Positions 52,754 to 63,436 of a stretch of 64,000 nucleotides of DNA are shown here, piece by piece; the first letter of the stretch is position 1; the number at the start of each line of letters is the position of its first letter. Under the pieces are notes generated by a model that had not been told where the DNA came from, ran no database searches, and was given only the letters and a program-made list of their open reading frames with translations. The DNA comes from Cochlodiniinecator piscidefendens (GTDB lineage: Bacteria > Pseudomonadota > Alphaproteobacteria > Rhodobacterales > Rhodobacteraceae), in the NCBI RefSeq assembly GCF_011326755.1, contig NZ_JAAOIE010000007.1:62001-126000 (forward strand), read 5' to 3'. Both the position numbers and the translations under genes were made by a program.

Positions 52754-53419
52754 TTAGCCGTTTCCAATGATGTCGCCACCATTCAATGCAGCCGTGATGG
52801 ATCCCGCAACATCGTCGATCGCAGCAAGGCCATCAACGCTCTTCAGGTCGTCTTTTGCATAGTAGTAACCGATCAGCGGAGAGGTCTTTTTATAATACTC
52901 CATCAGGCGCGTACGCAGGCTATCTTCGTTGTCGTCAGCACGGCGCTGCATGTTGCTTTCGCCACAATTATCGCACTTGCCTTCGACGGCAGGCACCTTA
53001 GTAACATCGTGATAGCCTTCGCCGCATGAACCGCAGGTATAGCGCCCTGTGATCCGACCAACGAGCGCATTGTCATCAACCTGCATCTCAACGACGCAAT
53101 CCAGCGTTTGGCCGTTGCGTTTTAACAAATCACCAAGCGCATCTGCCTGAGCCAACGTCCGCGGAAAGCCATCAAAGATGAATCCGCCACCATTGTCACC
53201 CTGAAGCTTTTCTTCGATCAAACCGATAACGATTTCATCTGTGACAAGCTCACCAGCGTCCATGATCGCAGCAACCTTCAGGCCCATTTCTGTGCCTGAT
53301 GTTTTTGCTTCACGCAACATGTCGCCAGTCGAAAGTTGGATCATCCCTCTTTCATCGACGAGTTTCCGGGCCTGGGTTCCTTTGCCTGCGCCCGGTGGGC
53401 CGAGAAGGATAATGTTCAT
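52754..53419 (-). CDS. adk: Adenylate kinase
   Basis: This 221-residue kinase balances AMP, ADP and ATP. The P loop reads [13 protein letters not shown] and the AMP-binding part [18 protein letters not shown]. The LID domain has the zinc type C-x2-C ... C-x2-C ([15 protein letters not shown] and CDNCGES). The length is the long-LID form. Its ATG overlaps the secY stop by 4 bp (ATGA). It ends the secY-adk pair. Confidence 0.96.
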   Translation of the reverse strand: MNIILLGPPGAGKGTQARKLVDERGMIQLSTGDMLREAKTSGTEMGLKVAAIMDAGELVTDEIVIGLIEEKLQGDNGGGFIFDGFPRTLAQADALGDLLKRNGQTLDCVVEMQVDDNALVGRITGRYTCGSCGEGYHDVTKVPAVEGKCDNCGESNMQRRADDNEDSLRTRLMEYYKKTSPLIGYYYAKDDLKSVDGLAAIDDVAGSITAALNGGDIIGNG

Positions 53420-54771
53420 TTTCTAGCTGTCCCTTTCTTACCGCGTTTTTTACCACGCAGCTGAGATTTCTCAATCAGACCTTCATACTGGTGTGCCAGC
53501 AAATGTGACTGAACCTGTTGAATGGTGTCCATGGTGACCGAAACAACGATCAATACGGATGTACCACCAAAATAGAAAGGAATGTTAAGTTGGGAACGTA
53601 AAATCTCTGGCAAGAGACAAACTGCCGCAAGGTAAGCGGAACCAATGACCAACAAACGGGTCACAACATAGTCCAAAAACTCGGCTGTTTTCTTACCTGG
53701 GCGAATTCCGGGTACAAAACCATTCTGATTCTTCAGGTTGTCAGCAACTTCATCTGTTTTGAACGCCACGTTGAAGGTGTAGAAAAACGCAAAAAACACG
53801 ATCATCGCTGTGAAGAACAACAGATACAGCGGCTGACCCGGGCCGAAGTACGCGAGGATCGTCGACATGATCGGCCCAGTTTGTGACCCAGAGAACGTCG
53901 CGAGTGTGGTTGGCAACAACAACAAAGAGCTGGCGAAAATCGCGGGGATAACACCGGCTGGGTTTACCTTAACAGGCAAATGGCTTGTGCCGCCGTCATA
54001 AACCTTCATGCCAACTTGGCGACGTGGATATTGAATGTGGATCTTACGCAGCGCGCGCTCCATGAACACAACGAACGCAATCACGGCAATCATCATCACA
54101 ATCACACCCACGATAACCACAGGTGAAATCGCACCAGAGCGACCTTGGCTCAGGAACTGTGCGATTGCTGCGGGAACCTCAGCAATAATGCCGACGAAAA
54201 TGATCAAGGAAATACCGTTACCAATGCCCCGCGCGGTGATCTGTTCACCCAGCCACATGAGGAACATCGTGCCGCCAACCAACGTGATAACCGTTGTCGC
54301 AATAAACAGAGAACCCGGATTCGCAACAAGATCACCAGCCTGCAAGCTAACCGCCAGACCGTAAGCCTGAAACACCGCCAAGAAAACTGTGCCGTAGCGT
54401 GTATATTGGGCGATCTTTTTGCGGCCCTGCTCACCCTCTTTCTTCAATTGTTCCAGCGCTGGAACCATAGAAGTCAAAAGCTGAATGATAATCGATGCAG
54501 AGATGTACGGCATGATGCCAAGCGCAAACAATCCCATCCGCGCCAAAGCACCGCCGGTGAACATCGACAAGATACCGCCGATACCGCTTGCGGCCTGCTC
54601 CATGAAGCTTTGCAGCGCCACGGTATCAATGCCTGGAACCGGGATGTACGTACCTAACCGGTACACAATCAACAAACCGATTGTGAATAGAATGCGTTGT
54701 CTAAGCTCGGTTGCCTTACCCAAGGCGCCCCAGCTCATATTATTCGCCATTTGCTCTGCCGCAGATGCCAT
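53416..54771 (-). CDS. secY: Protein translocase subunit SecY
   Basis: This 451-residue channel protein has ten membrane segments, from [25 protein letters not shown] through the plug region to the last span. It ends with a Lys/Arg-rich tail. The translocon works with SecE and SecG, not in this window. It follows rplO by 106 bp across a hairpin and overlaps adk downstream. Confidence 0.96.
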   Translation of the reverse strand: MASAAEQMANNMSWGALGKATELRQRILFTIGLLIVYRLGTYIPVPGIDTVALQSFMEQAASGIGGILSMFTGGALARMGLFALGIMPYISASIIIQLLTSMVPALEQLKKEGEQGRKKIAQYTRYGTVFLAVFQAYGLAVSLQAGDLVANPGSLFIATTVITLVGGTMFLMWLGEQITARGIGNGISLIIFVGIIAEVPAAIAQFLSQGRSGAISPVVIVGVIVMMIAVIAFVVFMERALRKIHIQYPRRQVGMKVYDGGTSHLPVKVNPAGVIPAIFASSLLLLPTTLATFSGSQTGPIMSTILAYFGPGQPLYLLFFTAMIVFFAFFYTFNVAFKTDEVADNLKNQNGFVPGIRPGKKTAEFLDYVVTRLLVIGSAYLAAVCLLPEILRSQLNIPFYFGGTSVLIVVSVTMDTIQQVQSHLLAHQYEGLIEKSQLRGKKRGKKGTARK

Positions 54772-54794
54772 GTATGGGCCTCTCTGTCATAAAA

Positions 54795-54826
54795 GCGCCG
54801 CCAGACGGTTTCCCGAATGGCGGCGC
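54795..54826 (-). terminator. Terminator-like hairpin between rplO and secY
   Basis: A perfect 9-bp stem (GCGCCGCCA / TGGCGGCGC) with a 14-nt loop is followed on the minus strand by TTTTAT. It lies upstream of the secY ribosome site. Confidence 0.6.
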
Positions 54827-54877
54827 GAAAGGAAAACTTGTATTTATGTAAGCGGCCTAAGCGCCGCTCACAAGGGC

Positions 54878-55351
54878 TTATTCAGCTGCTGCCGCCTTTG
54901 TTACTGTAAGAGAGCCGCCGGCTTTCTCTACAGCGTCAATAGCGGACTTAGATGCGCCGGTTACTTCGATGCTTGCTTTTGCGGTGAATTCACCTTTTGC
55001 AAGAACGCGGATACCGTCGAGTTTACGACGAACCAGACCGGACGCGATAAGCGCGTCTTCGGTGATCGCTGCAGATGCGTCGATCTTTTTGTCGTCGATG
55101 AATTTCTGGATCAAACCGAGGTTGATAACAGCGTATGCTTTGCGGTTTGGCTTGTTGAAGCCGCGCTTAGGCAAACGTTGGTACAATGGCATTTGGCCGC
55201 CCTCATAACCACCGATAGATACACCTGAACGTGATTTTTGACCTTTGATACCACGGCCACCCATTTTACCGGTGCCGGAACCAGGACCACGGCCAATACG
55301 CTTGCGTGATTTAGTTGCGCCTGCGTTGTCGTGCAATTCATGTAGTTTCAT
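54878..55351 (-). CDS. rplO: 50S ribosomal protein L15
   Basis: This 157-residue L15 begins [22 protein letters not shown] and has the Gly-rich [41 protein letters not shown], the L15 signature. The start was chosen for AAGGAGAG upstream. It is separated from rpmD by a strong terminator and preceded by its own promoter, so it begins a new transcription unit with secY and adk. Confidence 0.96.
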   Translation of the reverse strand: MKLHELHDNAGATKSRKRIGRGPGSGTGKMGGRGIKGQKSRSGVSIGGYEGGQMPLYQRLPKRGFNKPNRKAYAVINLGLIQKFIDDKKIDASAAITEDALIASGLVRRKLDGIRVLAKGEFTAKASIEVTGASKSAIDAVEKAGGSLTVTKAAAAE

Positions 55352-55445
55352 GTCGCTCTCCTTATGCCGGATGTGACCTACGAGCGAAGAGGTCAACCAC
55401 GGCTTTGCTTACAAATGATTCTGCAGCCTAAAAGGCCACTGGGCG

Positions 55446-55474
55446 CGTATAAACGGGATGACGTACCGGTTCAA
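55446..55474 (-). promoter_or_regulatory. Predicted sigma-70-type promoter of the rplO-secY-adk unit
   Basis: TTGAAC, a 17-bp spacer and TATACG lie on the minus strand between the terminator after rpmD and the rplO start, about 95 bp before the ATG. Confidence 0.6.
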
Positions 55475-55506
55475 GCCCTTAGCCCTAAAATTGCCAGCTT
55501 CAAAAC

Positions 55507-55538
55507 AAAATGCCCCGATGCGGACACCGGGGCATTTT
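55507..55538 (-). terminator. Terminator between rpmD and rplO
   Basis: A perfect 11-bp stem (AAAATGCCCCG / CGGGGCATTTT) 22 bp after the rpmD stop is followed on the minus strand by a T-rich run. It splits the spc operon here. Confidence 0.85.
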
Positions 55539-55559
55539 AAAGTTCAACTAAGCGCTTGC

Positions 55560-55748
55560 TTAGCCTTTTTCTTCGATGATCTCAACCATATGCGGGATCT
55601 TGCGAACCATACCGCGAACAGAAGGTGTATCTTCTAATTCGCGAGTTTTGTGCATTTTGTTAAGGCCAAGGCCGATCAATGTCTGGCGTTGTTTGGCCGG
55701 ACGACGGATCGGTGAACCGATTTGTTTTACAACGATTGTTTTCGCCAT
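55560..55748 (-). CDS. rpmD: 50S ribosomal protein L30
   Basis: This 62-residue L30 has the family pattern [40 protein letters not shown]. It starts 10 bp after rpsE and is the last gene before a strong terminator. Confidence 0.96.
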   Translation of the reverse strand: MAKTIVVKQIGSPIRRPAKQRQTLIGLGLNKMHKTRELEDTPSVRGMVRKIPHMVEIIEEKG

Positions 55749-55758
55749 GATCTACTCC

Positions 55759-56322
55759 TTAAGCCTCCGCAGCTTCGGCAGCCGGTGCATCATCCTTTTT
55801 CAGGATATCAGCAACCTTTTTGCCACGACGCTGAGCAACTGAACGAGGGCTACCTTCTTTGGTAAGACCATCGAGTGTTGCACGGATCATGTTGTAAGGG
55901 TTTTGCGAACCAATAGATTTCGCAACAACGTCTTGCACACCGAGCATTTCGAACACAGCACGCATTGGACCACCTGCGATGATACCGGTACCTTGCGGTG
56001 CAGTACGCATAACAACTTTACCAGCGCCGTGACGGCCCTCGATGTCGTGGTGCAAAGTGCGGCCTTCACGCAGAGGTACACGTACCATCTGACGTTTGGC
56101 TTGCTCTGTTGCCTTACGGATCGCTTCAGGTACTTCTTTCGCTTTACCTTTGCCGAAGCCAACACGACCTTTTTGGTCGCCAACTACAACAAGTGCTGCA
56201 AAGCCAAAGCGCTTACCACCTTTTACGGTTTTTGAAACGCGGTTGATCGCGACTAGACGATCGGCGAATTCGGGTGCTTCATCGCGCTCGCGACGGTTAC
56301 CCCGATTGTTATCTCTTGCCAT
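55759..56322 (-). CDS. rpsE: 30S ribosomal protein S5
   Basis: This 187-residue S5 has the N-terminal double-stranded-RNA-binding half ([53 protein letters not shown]) and the C-terminal half with [27 protein letters not shown]. It ends in an Ala/Glu/Asp-rich tail. It lies between rplR and rpmD in spc order. Confidence 0.96.
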   Translation of the reverse strand: MARDNNRGNRRERDEAPEFADRLVAINRVSKTVKGGKRFGFAALVVVGDQKGRVGFGKGKAKEVPEAIRKATEQAKRQMVRVPLREGRTLHHDIEGRHGAGKVVMRTAPQGTGIIAGGPMRAVFEMLGVQDVVAKSIGSQNPYNMIRATLDGLTKEGSPRSVAQRRGKKVADILKKDDAPAAEAAEA

Positions 56323-56334
56323 TCTATCGTCTCC

Positions 56335-56694
56335 TTAGAACTTCAGACCACCTTCACGGGCAGCATCAGCCAAAGCTTTAACTTTACCGTGAAAGAGGAA
56401 GCCGCCACGATCAAAGTAGCAGTCTTCAACACCAGCCGCCTTCGCACGCTCAGCAATTGCTGCGCCTACTTTGGTTGCCGCTTCGACATTGTTTTTGCCA
56501 ACAACACCCAATGCTGATTCCAAAGTGGACGCAGACGCGAGTGTTTTGCCTTGAACGTCGTCGATCAGCTGTGCGCTGATGTTTTTGTTCGAGCGGTGAA
56601 TAGAAAGACGAACGCGACCTGCGTTCACTTTCCGCAATTTGTTCCGAACGCGCAGGCGGCGCTTCAGAAACAGGGTTCTTTTGCTGTTTGCCAT
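56335..56694 (-). CDS. rplR: 50S ribosomal protein L18
   Basis: This 119-residue L18 has the bacterial core [45 protein letters not shown] and ends with [22 protein letters not shown]. It binds 5S rRNA with L5. Spc order rplF-rplR-rpsE is kept. Confidence 0.96.
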   Translation of the reverse strand: MANSKRTLFLKRRLRVRNKLRKVNAGRVRLSIHRSNKNISAQLIDDVQGKTLASASTLESALGVVGKNNVEAATKVGAAIAERAKAAGVEDCYFDRGGFLFHGKVKALADAAREGGLKF

Positions 56695-56706
56695 TACCTG
56701 GGTCCT

Positions 56707-57240
56707 TTACTTCTTCTTGCCTTCTTTGCGGAAGACAAATTCACCTTTGTAGCGAATACCTTTGCCTTTATAGGGCTCTGGTTTACGCCATGCGCGAATT
56801 TCTGCTGCCACTTGACCAACGACTTGTTCGTCAATGCCTTCAACAACGATTTCTGTTTGCTTCGGTGCAGTCACTGTAATGCCTGCTGGAGCAACATAAT
56901 CGACGTCATGAGAAAGACCGAGGTTCAATTTCAGGGTCGTGCCCTGCATTGTTGCCCGGTAACCAACACCCTGGATCTCCAGCTCTTTTTTGAAGCCTTC
57001 GGTCACGCCGGTCACGAGATTCGCGACGCGGGTGCGGGACATACCCCATTGCTGACGTGCACGCTTCGACATACCGCGAGGTTTGATCGAAACTACGTTG
57101 TCTTCTACTGACATTGTTACATCGTCAGTTGCGGTGAAGTTACGGGTCCCCTTAGGGCCTTTAACTTCGATGGTCTGGCCCGACACAGATGCAGAAACAC
57201 CTGCTGGCAGTCCGACCGGTTTTTTACCAATACGAGACAT
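56707..57240 (-). CDS. rplF: 50S ribosomal protein L6
   Basis: This 177-residue L6 starts [15 protein letters not shown], chosen for GGAGG upstream; 22 more in-frame residues overlap rpsH. Both L6 repeats are present, with the second ending [21 protein letters not shown]. It follows rpsH by 10 bp. Confidence 0.96.
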   Translation of the reverse strand: MSRIGKKPVGLPAGVSASVSGQTIEVKGPKGTRNFTATDDVTMSVEDNVVSIKPRGMSKRARQQWGMSRTRVANLVTGVTEGFKKELEIQGVGYRATMQGTTLKLNLGLSHDVDYVAPAGITVTAPKQTEIVVEGIDEQVVGQVAAEIRAWRKPEPYKGKGIRYKGEFVFRKEGKKK

Positions 57241-57250
57241 CCAGACCTCC

Positions 57251-57643
57251 TTAGAAGACTGTGCAGAGCACTTCGCCGCCAACATTGGCAGACCGTGCAG
57301 CAGCATCAGACATTACACCCTTAGGTGTGGAGACAATCGACACGCCCAAGCCCTGACGGACAGATGGGATGTCTTTGACGCCCATGTATACGCGACGACC
57401 GGGCGTAGAAACACGCTTCAGCTCACGAATAACAGGGGTGCCGTCGAAATATTTCAAGCTGATTTCGATTGCCGGGTGGCCATCTTTACCAGTTGTTGCT
57501 TCGTAACCGCGGATGTAGCCTTCGCCAGCCAGTACATCCAGAACCCAAGCACGCAGTTTTGACGCTGGTGTTGAAACGGTGGACTTGCCACGCATCTGGG
57601 CATTACGGATACGGGTGAGCATATCGCCGATAGGATCATTCAT
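57251..57643 (-). CDS. rpsH: 30S ribosomal protein S8
   Basis: This 130-residue S8 begins [20 protein letters not shown] and ends [33 protein letters not shown], the S8 end motif. In many bacteria S8 represses the spc operon through an rplE-region site; the sequence here was not tested for one. Confidence 0.96.
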   Translation of the reverse strand: MNDPIGDMLTRIRNAQMRGKSTVSTPASKLRAWVLDVLAGEGYIRGYEATTGKDGHPAIEISLKYFDGTPVIRELKRVSTPGRRVYMGVKDIPSVRQGLGVSIVSTPKGVMSDAAARSANVGGEVLCTVF

Positions 57644-57655
57644 ATCGTCTCTCCC

Positions 57656-57961
57656 TTACCAGCTAGATTTAACCATACCGGGGATTTGGCCAGTAGAGCC
57701 AAGTTCCCGCAGCGCGATCCGAGATACCTTAAGCTTACGGTAGTAAGCGTGAGGACGTCCGGTGAGCTGACAACGGTTGTGAAGACGTGTCGCAGAAGAG
57801 TTGCGAGGAAGTTCAGCAAGTGTAAGACGCGCTTTGAAACGCTCTTCCATTGGCTTGCTTTCGTCATTCGCGATCTCTTTGAGAGCAGCGCGCTTGGTTG
57901 CGTATTTCGCTACCAATTTTGCCCGCTTCTTCTCGCGTTCGATCATTGCTTTTTTAGCCAT
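57656..57961 (-). CDS. rpsN: 30S ribosomal protein S14
   Basis: This 101-residue S14 is the long zinc-free type, with no C-x2-C motifs, and ends [40 protein letters not shown]. It lies between rplE and rpsH. Confidence 0.96.
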   Translation of the reverse strand: MAKKAMIEREKKRAKLVAKYATKRAALKEIANDESKPMEERFKARLTLAELPRNSSATRLHNRCQLTGRPHAYYRKLKVSRIALRELGSTGQIPGMVKSSW

Positions 57962-57980
57962 GTGTCTATCCTTCCCGCGA

Positions 57981-58541
57981 TCAGCTGTTGAAAGGCATGT
58001 TGAAAGCTTTCAACAGGCTCTTTGCTTCCGCGTCAGTTTTCGCGGTGGTTGCGATCACGATGTCCATACCCAGAACGTCAACAACTTTGTCGAAGTCGAT
58101 CTCAGGGAAGACGATGTGCTCTTTTAGACCCATAGCGTAGTTGCCACGGCCGTCGAAAGATTTCCCAGAAATACCACGGAAATCGCGGATGCGAGGCATC
58201 GCGATAGTGGTCAAACGGTCTAGGAATTCATACATGCGGTCGCCACGCAAAGTCACCTTGGTACCAAGTGGCATTTCTTCACGAACGCGGAAACCAGCGA
58301 TGGATTTCTTTGCTTTCGTAACAACAGCCAATTGACCAGCGATTGCAGTCAGATCTTCCTGAGCAGCTTTCACTTTTTTGGTGTCTTTAACAGCATCGCC
58401 AACACCGATATTCAGAACGATTTTATCCAAGCGAGGGATCATCATGTCGTTCTTATAACCGAACTCTTCTTTCATGGCAGCGCGAATGCTGTCAGCATAA
58501 AGAGCTTTTAGGCGCGGGGTGTAGTTTGCAGAATCAAGCAT
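57981..58541 (-). CDS. rplE: 50S ribosomal protein L5
   Basis: This 186-residue L5 has the family pattern [33 protein letters not shown] and [31 protein letters not shown]. It binds 5S rRNA. Its start overlaps the rplX stop by one base (TAATG). Confidence 0.97.
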   Translation of the reverse strand: MLDSANYTPRLKALYADSIRAAMKEEFGYKNDMMIPRLDKIVLNIGVGDAVKDTKKVKAAQEDLTAIAGQLAVVTKAKKSIAGFRVREEMPLGTKVTLRGDRMYEFLDRLTTIAMPRIRDFRGISGKSFDGRGNYAMGLKEHIVFPEIDFDKVVDVLGMDIVIATTAKTDAEAKSLLKAFNMPFNS

Positions 58542-58846
58542 TATACAGTCTCCCCAGTTGATTTAGCGAAGCGTACTTTGTTGCCGTCTTCCATGCGGAA
58601 GCCAACACGTGTTGCTTTGCCATTGCCGTCGAGCAGTGCGAGGTTCGAAAGTTGAACCGGCATTGCAGTAGGAACGCGGCCACCTTGATCAGTCTGAGAC
58701 TGACGCGTGTGACGAACTGCGACGTTTACGCCGTCAATGATCGCTTTGCCAGACTTAGGATCAACAGAGGAAATTTCACCCTCTTTACCTTTATCTTTGC
58801 CAGCGAGAACGACAACTTTATCGCCTTTTTTAAGCTTAGCAGCCAT
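58541..58846 (-). CDS. rplX: 50S ribosomal protein L24
   Basis: This 101-residue L24 has the KOW motif [38 protein letters not shown] at the N-terminus. It lies 1 bp after rplN and overlaps rplE. Confidence 0.96.
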   Translation of the reverse strand: MAAKLKKGDKVVVLAGKDKGKEGEISSVDPKSGKAIIDGVNVAVRHTRQSQTDQGGRVPTAMPVQLSNLALLDGNGKATRVGFRMEDGNKVRFAKSTGETV

Positions 58847-58847
58847 C

Positions 58848-59216
58848 TTACAGCACCTCCGGCGCGAGTGAGATGATCTTCATGAAGTTTTTGGCACGCA
58901 ATTCACGAACAACTGGGCCAAAGATACGTGTACCTACAGGCTCATTGCTGTTGTTCAAGATCACAGCAGCATTGCTGTCGAACTTAATTGCTGTGCCGTC
59001 TTCACGACGAACTTGTTTAGCTGTGCGAACGACAACGGCCTTACGGACGTCACCTTTCTTAACACGGCCACGTGGGATTGCTTCCTTTACGGAGACGACA
59101 ATAATATCGCCAACGCTTGCGTATCTACGCTTGGAACCACCCAGGACCTTGATGCACTGAACTCGGCGTGCGCCAGAGTTATCAGCAACATCCAGATTTG
59201 TTTGCATCTGGATCAT
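58848..59216 (-). CDS. rplN: 50S ribosomal protein L14
   Basis: This 122-residue L14 reads [33 protein letters not shown] and ends [26 protein letters not shown], an almost invariant pattern. It follows rpsQ by 66 bp. Confidence 0.97.
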   Translation of the reverse strand: MIQMQTNLDVADNSGARRVQCIKVLGGSKRRYASVGDIIVVSVKEAIPRGRVKKGDVRKAVVVRTAKQVRREDGTAIKFDSNAAVILNNSNEPVGTRIFGPVVRELRAKNFMKIISLAPEVL

Positions 59217-59282
59217 ATGGTTTCTCCCGACCTTTGGGGCTCATTCCCCAGGGTTTCGATAATACCGAAAAACCCTATCTGC

Positions 59283-59513
59283 TTATGCAGACAGAACTTC
59301 CCAGCGTTTCGTTTTCGAATGAGGTGCACATTCCTGAATACGGACTGAATCACCTTTTTTGAAAGCGTTCTCAGCATCGTGGGCCCGATATTTCTTAGAC
59401 CGACGAATGGTTTTCTTAAGAACAGGGTGTGTAAAGCGACGTTCAACACTAACTGTTACAGTTTGTGCGTTGGCGTCGGATGTCACGGTACCTTGCAGAA
59501 TACGTTTAGGCAT
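59283..59513 (-). CDS. rpsQ: 30S ribosomal protein S17
   Basis: This 76-residue S17 has [58 protein letters not shown], the S17 OB-fold signature. It follows rpmC by 15 bp. Confidence 0.97.
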   Translation of the reverse strand: MPKRILQGTVTSDANAQTVTVSVERRFTHPVLKKTIRRSKKYRAHDAENAFKKGDSVRIQECAPHSKTKRWEVLSA

Positions 59514-59528
59514 AACTCAAGGCTCCCC

Positions 59529-59732
59529 TTATTCAGCCGCTGCAGCAGCAGCTTTTTCGTTCAAAATTGTTTTTACGCGTGCAGCTTCCCGGCGGGCTTG
59601 CTTCATGCGTGCAGTGCTTTCAAGTTGACCTGTTGCCTGTTGGAACCGCAGGTTAAACGATTCTTTTTTCAGGCTCGCCAGCTCTTCTTTGAGCTGATCA
59701 GGCGTCTTGTCTCTCAAGTCTTGGGCGTTCAT
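59529..59732 (-). CDS. rpmC: 50S ribosomal protein L29
   Basis: This 67-residue L29 is two helices: [53 protein letters not shown]. It has an Ala-rich tail. It begins a new unit: a promoter lies upstream and a terminator separates it from rplP, whereas rplP-rpmC are adjacent in most bacteria. Confidence 0.96.
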   Translation of the reverse strand: MNAQDLRDKTPDQLKEELASLKKESFNLRFQQATGQLESTARMKQARREAARVKTILNEKAAAAAAE

Positions 59733-59854
59733 AGCCTCTTCCTCTCATAAACACCAGAAAGCCCCTGCCATATTGCTACAGGGTCACTTCTGACCTGGTG
59801 GATAAATTCTAGTGGGACGAATCCCGTCTACTCGCGGAATCCACGAGATGGCGT

Positions 59855-59883
59855 TGTATAGGGGAGGTAAGGCATAGGAGCAA
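59855..59883 (-). promoter_or_regulatory. Predicted sigma-70-type promoter of the rpmC unit
   Basis: TTGCTC, a 17-bp spacer and TATACA lie on the minus strand about 120 bp before the rpmC start and 80 bp after the terminator. The long leader could carry a control site. Confidence 0.55.
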
Positions 59884-59964
59884 GGGAAAGTTTCACCCAA
59901 TAATAAAAGGGTGAACAAGGTGTATTTGCTACTTAGAAAAAGCAGCCACCCAACAATAAAGAAA

Positions 59965-59990
59965 GCCCCCACCGATTACTCGGTGGGGGC
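59965..59990 (-). terminator. Terminator after rplP
   Basis: A perfect 11-bp stem (GCCCCCACCGA / TCGGTGGGGGC) with a TTAC loop is followed on the minus strand by TTTCTTTATTGTT. It lies 27 bp past the rplP stop and splits S10-type genes from spc-type genes. Confidence 0.88.
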
Positions 59991-60017
59991 CTATTTCACC
60001 CTAATGAAAGGATAGAT

Positions 60018-60431
60018 TTACCAATCTTCGCGCTCGACGATGCGGGTTTTCACCGGCAACTTCATCGCAGCAAGACGCAACGCTTCGCGCGCAACGACTT
60101 CGGAAACGCCGTCGATTTCAAACATTACGCGACCAGGTTTAACCTTAGCCACCCAACGATCGACAGAACCTTTACCTTTACCCATACGAACTTCGACAGG
60201 TTTTGCGGTTACAGGTACATCTGGGAAGATGCGGATCCATACACGACCCTGACGTTTCATGTGACGGGTCATTGCACGACGGGCCGCTTCGATTTGACGG
60301 GAAGTCACACGCTCAGGTGTGGTTGCCTTCAGACCGAAAGAACCGAAGTTCAGATCAGAACCGCCTTTAGCAAGACCGTGAATACGGCCTTTGTGCTGTT
60401 TGCGGAATTTAGTACGCTTTGGTTGAAGCAT
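60018..60431 (-). CDS. rplP: 50S ribosomal protein L16
   Basis: This 137-residue L16 reads [30 protein letters not shown] and has [44 protein letters not shown], the peptidyl-transferase-side protein. It follows rpsC by 14 bp and ends a unit at a terminator. Confidence 0.97.
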   Translation of the reverse strand: MLQPKRTKFRKQHKGRIHGLAKGGSDLNFGSFGLKATTPERVTSRQIEAARRAMTRHMKRQGRVWIRIFPDVPVTAKPVEVRMGKGKGSVDRWVAKVKPGRVMFEIDGVSEVVAREALRLAAMKLPVKTRIVEREDW

Positions 60432-60445
60432 CTATCATGCCCTCC

Positions 60446-61153
60446 TTAACGACGGCCGCCAGCACCACGTGGTGCAGGGCCTTCTTGGAGTTCCTGTTGA
60501 CGACGTTCGCGCGCGCTTGGGTCATGCTCCATGATCTCACCTTTAAAGATGAAGACCTTGATGCCGATGATGCCATAAGCAGTCATACCTTCAGCGTGTG
60601 CGTAGTCGATGTCGGCACGAAGGGTGTGCAAAGGTACACGACCTTCACGATACCATTCTGTACGCGCGATCTCAGCACCACCAAGACGACCAGCAACGTT
60701 AACACGGATACCGAGGGCACCCATACGCATTGCGTTCTGAACCGCACGCTTCATAGCGCGACGGAAAGAAACACGGCGCTCAAGCTGCTGTGCAATGCTT
60801 TCTGCAACCAATGCAGCGTCGAGCTCCGGCTTGCGGACTTCTACGATGTTCAGGTGCAGCTCGCTGTCAGTCAGAGCAGCAAGTTTTTTGCGCAGAGTTT
60901 CAATGTCTGCACCTTTCTTGCCGATGATGACGCCAGGACGTGCAGTGTGAACTGTTACGCGGCACTTTTTGTGCGGACGCTCGATGATCACACGGCTGAT
61001 GCCGGCTTGCTTACAATCAGATTTGATGAAGTCGCGGATTTTCAGGTCTTCCAGAAGAAGATCACCGAAATCTTTGGTGTCGGCGTACCAACGGCTGTCC
61101 CAGGTACGGTTGACCTGAAGACGCATGCCGATTGGATTAACTTTATTACCCAT
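60446..61153 (-). CDS. rpsC: 30S ribosomal protein S3
   Basis: This 235-residue S3 begins [24 protein letters not shown] and has the KH domain with [18 protein letters not shown]. The C-terminus ends in [11 protein letters not shown]. Its ATG overlaps the rplV stop by one base (TAATG). Confidence 0.97.
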   Translation of the reverse strand: MGNKVNPIGMRLQVNRTWDSRWYADTKDFGDLLLEDLKIRDFIKSDCKQAGISRVIIERPHKKCRVTVHTARPGVIIGKKGADIETLRKKLAALTDSELHLNIVEVRKPELDAALVAESIAQQLERRVSFRRAMKRAVQNAMRMGALGIRVNVAGRLGGAEIARTEWYREGRVPLHTLRADIDYAHAEGMTAYGIIGIKVFIFKGEIMEHDPSARERRQQELQEGPAPRGAGGRR

Positions 61154-61533
61154 TACGCTTGCTCCTCGACTTGACGAACCAGGATGGTGAGTTCGGAGAA
61201 TGGTTTTACAATCTTACCGAACCGACCACGCGCACGTGGGCGACCACGTTTCATGGTTAGGTTTTTGCCGACATAAGCTTCGGCAACGATGAGATCATCG
61301 ACATCCAGGTTGTGGTTGTTCTCGGCGTTAGCAATTGCGGACTGAAGGCATTTCTTCACGTCAGCAGCGATACGCTTGTTGGAGAAGGTCAAATCGGTCA
61401 AAGCCTTTTCAACTTTCTTACCGCGGATCAATGCAGCAACGAGGTTCAGTTTCTGCGGGCTTGTACGAAGCATGCGGGCTTTCGCCATTGCCTCGTTGTC
61501 GGCCACGCGGCGGGGATTTTTATCTTTACCCAT
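61153..61533 (-). CDS. rplV: 50S ribosomal protein L22
   Basis: This 126-residue L22 has the family core [40 protein letters not shown] and the loop [13 protein letters not shown] that lines the exit tunnel. It lies 5 bp after rpsS. Confidence 0.97.
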   Translation of the reverse strand: MGKDKNPRRVADNEAMAKARMLRTSPQKLNLVAALIRGKKVEKALTDLTFSNKRIAADVKKCLQSAIANAENNHNLDVDDLIVAEAYVGKNLTMKRGRPRARGRFGKIVKPFSELTILVRQVEEQA

Positions 61534-61538
61534 GGCTC

Positions 61539-61817
61539 TTACTTCCGCTTCGCTTTTTTATCCGCGCCGTGACCATAGTAGGTACGGGTTGGAGAATATT
61601 CACCAAATTTCTGACCGATCATATCTTCAGTCACGTTTACTGGAACATGCTTTTTGCCGTTGTAAACGCCAAAAGTCAGACCAACAAACTGTGGCAGAAT
61701 GGTAGAACGACGTGACCAGATCTTGATGACATCACTGCGGCCCGATTCACGAGCTACTTCAGCCTTCTTGAGGACATACGCGTCAACAAAAGGGCCTTTC
61801 CATACAGAACGTCCCAT
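61539..61817 (-). CDS. rpsS: 30S ribosomal protein S19
   Basis: This 92-residue S19 has [63 protein letters not shown], nearly invariant. It follows rplB by 1 bp. Confidence 0.97.
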   Translation of the reverse strand: MGRSVWKGPFVDAYVLKKAEVARESGRSDVIKIWSRRSTILPQFVGLTFGVYNGKKHVPVNVTEDMIGQKFGEYSPTRTYYGHGADKKAKRK

Positions 61818-61818
61818 A

Positions 61819-62661
61819 TTAGCGACCCTTCTTCTTAGCGTGACGCGAGCGAATGATCAGCTTGCTAGACGCTTTGTTCTTATTACGGGTACGTGCGCCT
61901 TTGGTCGGTTTACCCCAAGGAGTAACTGGGTGACGACCACCGGATGTACGACCTTCACCACCACCGTGAGGGTGATCGACCGGGTTCATAACAACACCAC
62001 GTACAGATGGGCGAATACCTTTGTGGCGGTTACGACCAGCTTTACCGAAGTTTTGGTTAGAGTTGTCAGGGTTTGACACAGCACCGATGGTGGCCATGCA
62101 TTCCTGACGGACCAAACGCAATTCGCCTGAAGAGAGGCGGATCTGAGCGTAGCCACCGTCACGACCAACAAACTGTGCATAAGTCCCAGCAGCACGAGCG
62201 ATTTGACCGCCTTTGCCTGGCTTAAGTTCGATGTTGTGAACGATAGTACCGATTGGCATACCAGAGAACGGCATTGCGTTACCTGGTTTAATATCAGCTT
62301 TCGCAGATGCGATTACTTGATCACCAATAGCCAAACGCTGTGGTGCAAGAATATACGCTTGCTCACCGTCTGTGTATTTGATCAATGCGATGAATGCAGT
62401 CCGGTTCGGGTCATACTCGATCCGTTCAACGGTTGCTGCTACATCAAATTTCCGACGCTTGAAGTCCACGATACGGTAAAGGCGCTTTGCCCCACCACCC
62501 TTGCGGCGCATCGTGATCCGTCCGGTATTGTTCCGGCCGCCATTTTTAGTCAAACCCTCAACGAGTGCTTTGACTGGACGTCCTTTCCAAAGCTCCGAAC
62601 GGTCGATCAGAACCAGCCCACGCTGGCCTGGCGTCGTCGGCTTATACGACTTTAGTGCCAT
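61819..62661 (-). CDS. rplB: 50S ribosomal protein L2
   Basis: This 280-residue L2 begins [25 protein letters not shown] and has [28 protein letters not shown] and the conserved [32 protein letters not shown] near the C-terminus. It starts a unit after an 824-bp gap with hairpins in its leader; in most bacteria rplW-rplB are adjacent. Confidence 0.97.
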   Translation of the reverse strand: MALKSYKPTTPGQRGLVLIDRSELWKGRPVKALVEGLTKNGGRNNTGRITMRRKGGGAKRLYRIVDFKRRKFDVAATVERIEYDPNRTAFIALIKYTDGEQAYILAPQRLAIGDQVIASAKADIKPGNAMPFSGMPIGTIVHNIELKPGKGGQIARAAGTYAQFVGRDGGYAQIRLSSGELRLVRQECMATIGAVSNPDNSNQNFGKAGRNRHKGIRPSVRGVVMNPVDHPHGGGEGRTSGGRHPVTPWGKPTKGARTRNKNKASSKLIIRSRHAKKKGR

Positions 62662-62710
62662 GCTTTCTGTCTTCCGTTTTGCTTACGAGGCCGTAGCCCC
62701 GTGGAGTTTA

Positions 62711-62751
62711 GCCCCCCGAAGGTGGCCGGTATATAGGGCCCCGAAGGTCCC
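62711..62751 (-). promoter_or_regulatory. Two UUCG-capped hairpins in the rplB leader
   Basis: On the minus strand, GGGACC-TTCG-GGGCCC (62736-62751, one mismatch) is followed by GGCCACC-TTCG-GGGGGC (62711-62727). UUCG tetraloops make stable RNA stems. They stand 50-90 nt before the rplB ATG. Confidence 0.45.
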
Positions 62752-62972
62752 AAATCTCAAATGTCAGAAGCCCCGGAACGAATCCGAGGCCACTTAGACT
62801 TGCGCGAAGTATCAGAGAAGGCGGGGGGTGTCTATAGGGAGCACAGAAAAATAGGGGAATTGGCAAAGGGCCAGCGCCCGTCCGTGGGTCGGTGCCCTTA
62901 GGCTATCGTCATGGCAGTTTATCCCACAGCACATGCAGACTAACCCAGCTTTTCCACCACCCAACCAAAAAG

Positions 62973-63000
62973 CACCCGCCCGTCGGGGCGGACGGGCGCT
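62973..63000 (-). terminator. Terminator-like hairpin upstream of rplB
   Basis: The stem CGCCCGTC / GACGGGCG (62977-62984 and 62991-62998) is followed on the minus strand by GTGCTTTTTGG. It would end a minus-strand transcript that starts right of it, with no gene identified there. Confidence 0.6.
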
Positions 63001-63093
63001 GGCCCGGCGGCGCAAGCACCTTGATTCCGACCTATAGTAACACCAAGTTCGATATAATACTTTCTCACCTTGCTGATGGAGGTTCCTCATAAA

Positions 63094-63420
63094 GTGATTT
63101 CTAACTATTCCCGCTTAACTCCAAAATTCGACCTAAAGAAAAAACAGCCACGCAAGCACAAAGTAAAAAGATTGGTAGCGGCATGCCAGCTACATAGCCG
63201 CCCAGTTCGAAATAGATTGAACTCCGGGTTCGCCTCCCAATACCAAATTGAATTTTTAACTTCCTTCAAAGATATCTGCCAAATCTATCAAGAAAGCGAT
63301 TTCCAACAACCCGAGACACAGGTGTTAATCTTAATGTTAAACAGCAACATTACACCCTGTCGCGCAGAAAACTTTAACATCGGAATAGTGCGCAGATTAG
63401 GCAAGGGCATCTTCGTGTAA
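63094..63420 (+). CDS. Candidate opposite-strand gene inside the ribosomal cluster, unknown function
   Basis: A 108-residue frame with a GTG start has GGAGG (63078-63082) 11 nt upstream and is followed by a terminator that also works on this strand. The protein is Lys/Arg-rich at the start (KFDLKKKQPRKHKVKRLV) and Ser/Gln/Asn-rich later; I recognise no family. Its base composition is more AT-rich than the flanking ribosomal genes, which suggests a recent arrival or a weakly expressed gene. An ATG at 63076 and a TTG at 63070 are alternative starts. Confidence 0.45.
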   Translation: MISNYSRLTPKFDLKKKQPRKHKVKRLVAACQLHSRPVRNRLNSGFASQYQIEFLTSFKDICQIYQESDFQQPETQVLILMLNSNITPCRAENFNIGIVRRLGKGIFV

Positions 63421-63436
63421 ACTCGGACACAAAAAA

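Larger units (their letters stand above)
59733..60017. other. Gap between rplP and rpmC without a gene
   Basis: This 285-bp spacer holds a terminator and a promoter, both on the minus strand. A 62-codon frame in it (59784-59972) runs through the terminator stem and is unlikely to be translated. I see no gene. Confidence 0.6.

Noticed and set aside
59784-59972. 62-codon minus-strand frame in the rplP-rpmC gap
   Set aside because: It runs through the terminator stem and over the promoter; its hydrophobic look comes from T-rich sequence.
60419-61174. 251-codon plus-strand frame
   Set aside because: It is antisense to rpsC, a clear S3 gene, with no own ribosome site.
62812-63090. 92-codon minus-strand frame in the rplB gap
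   Set aside because: It reads through a GC-rich terminator stem and has no homology I recognise.
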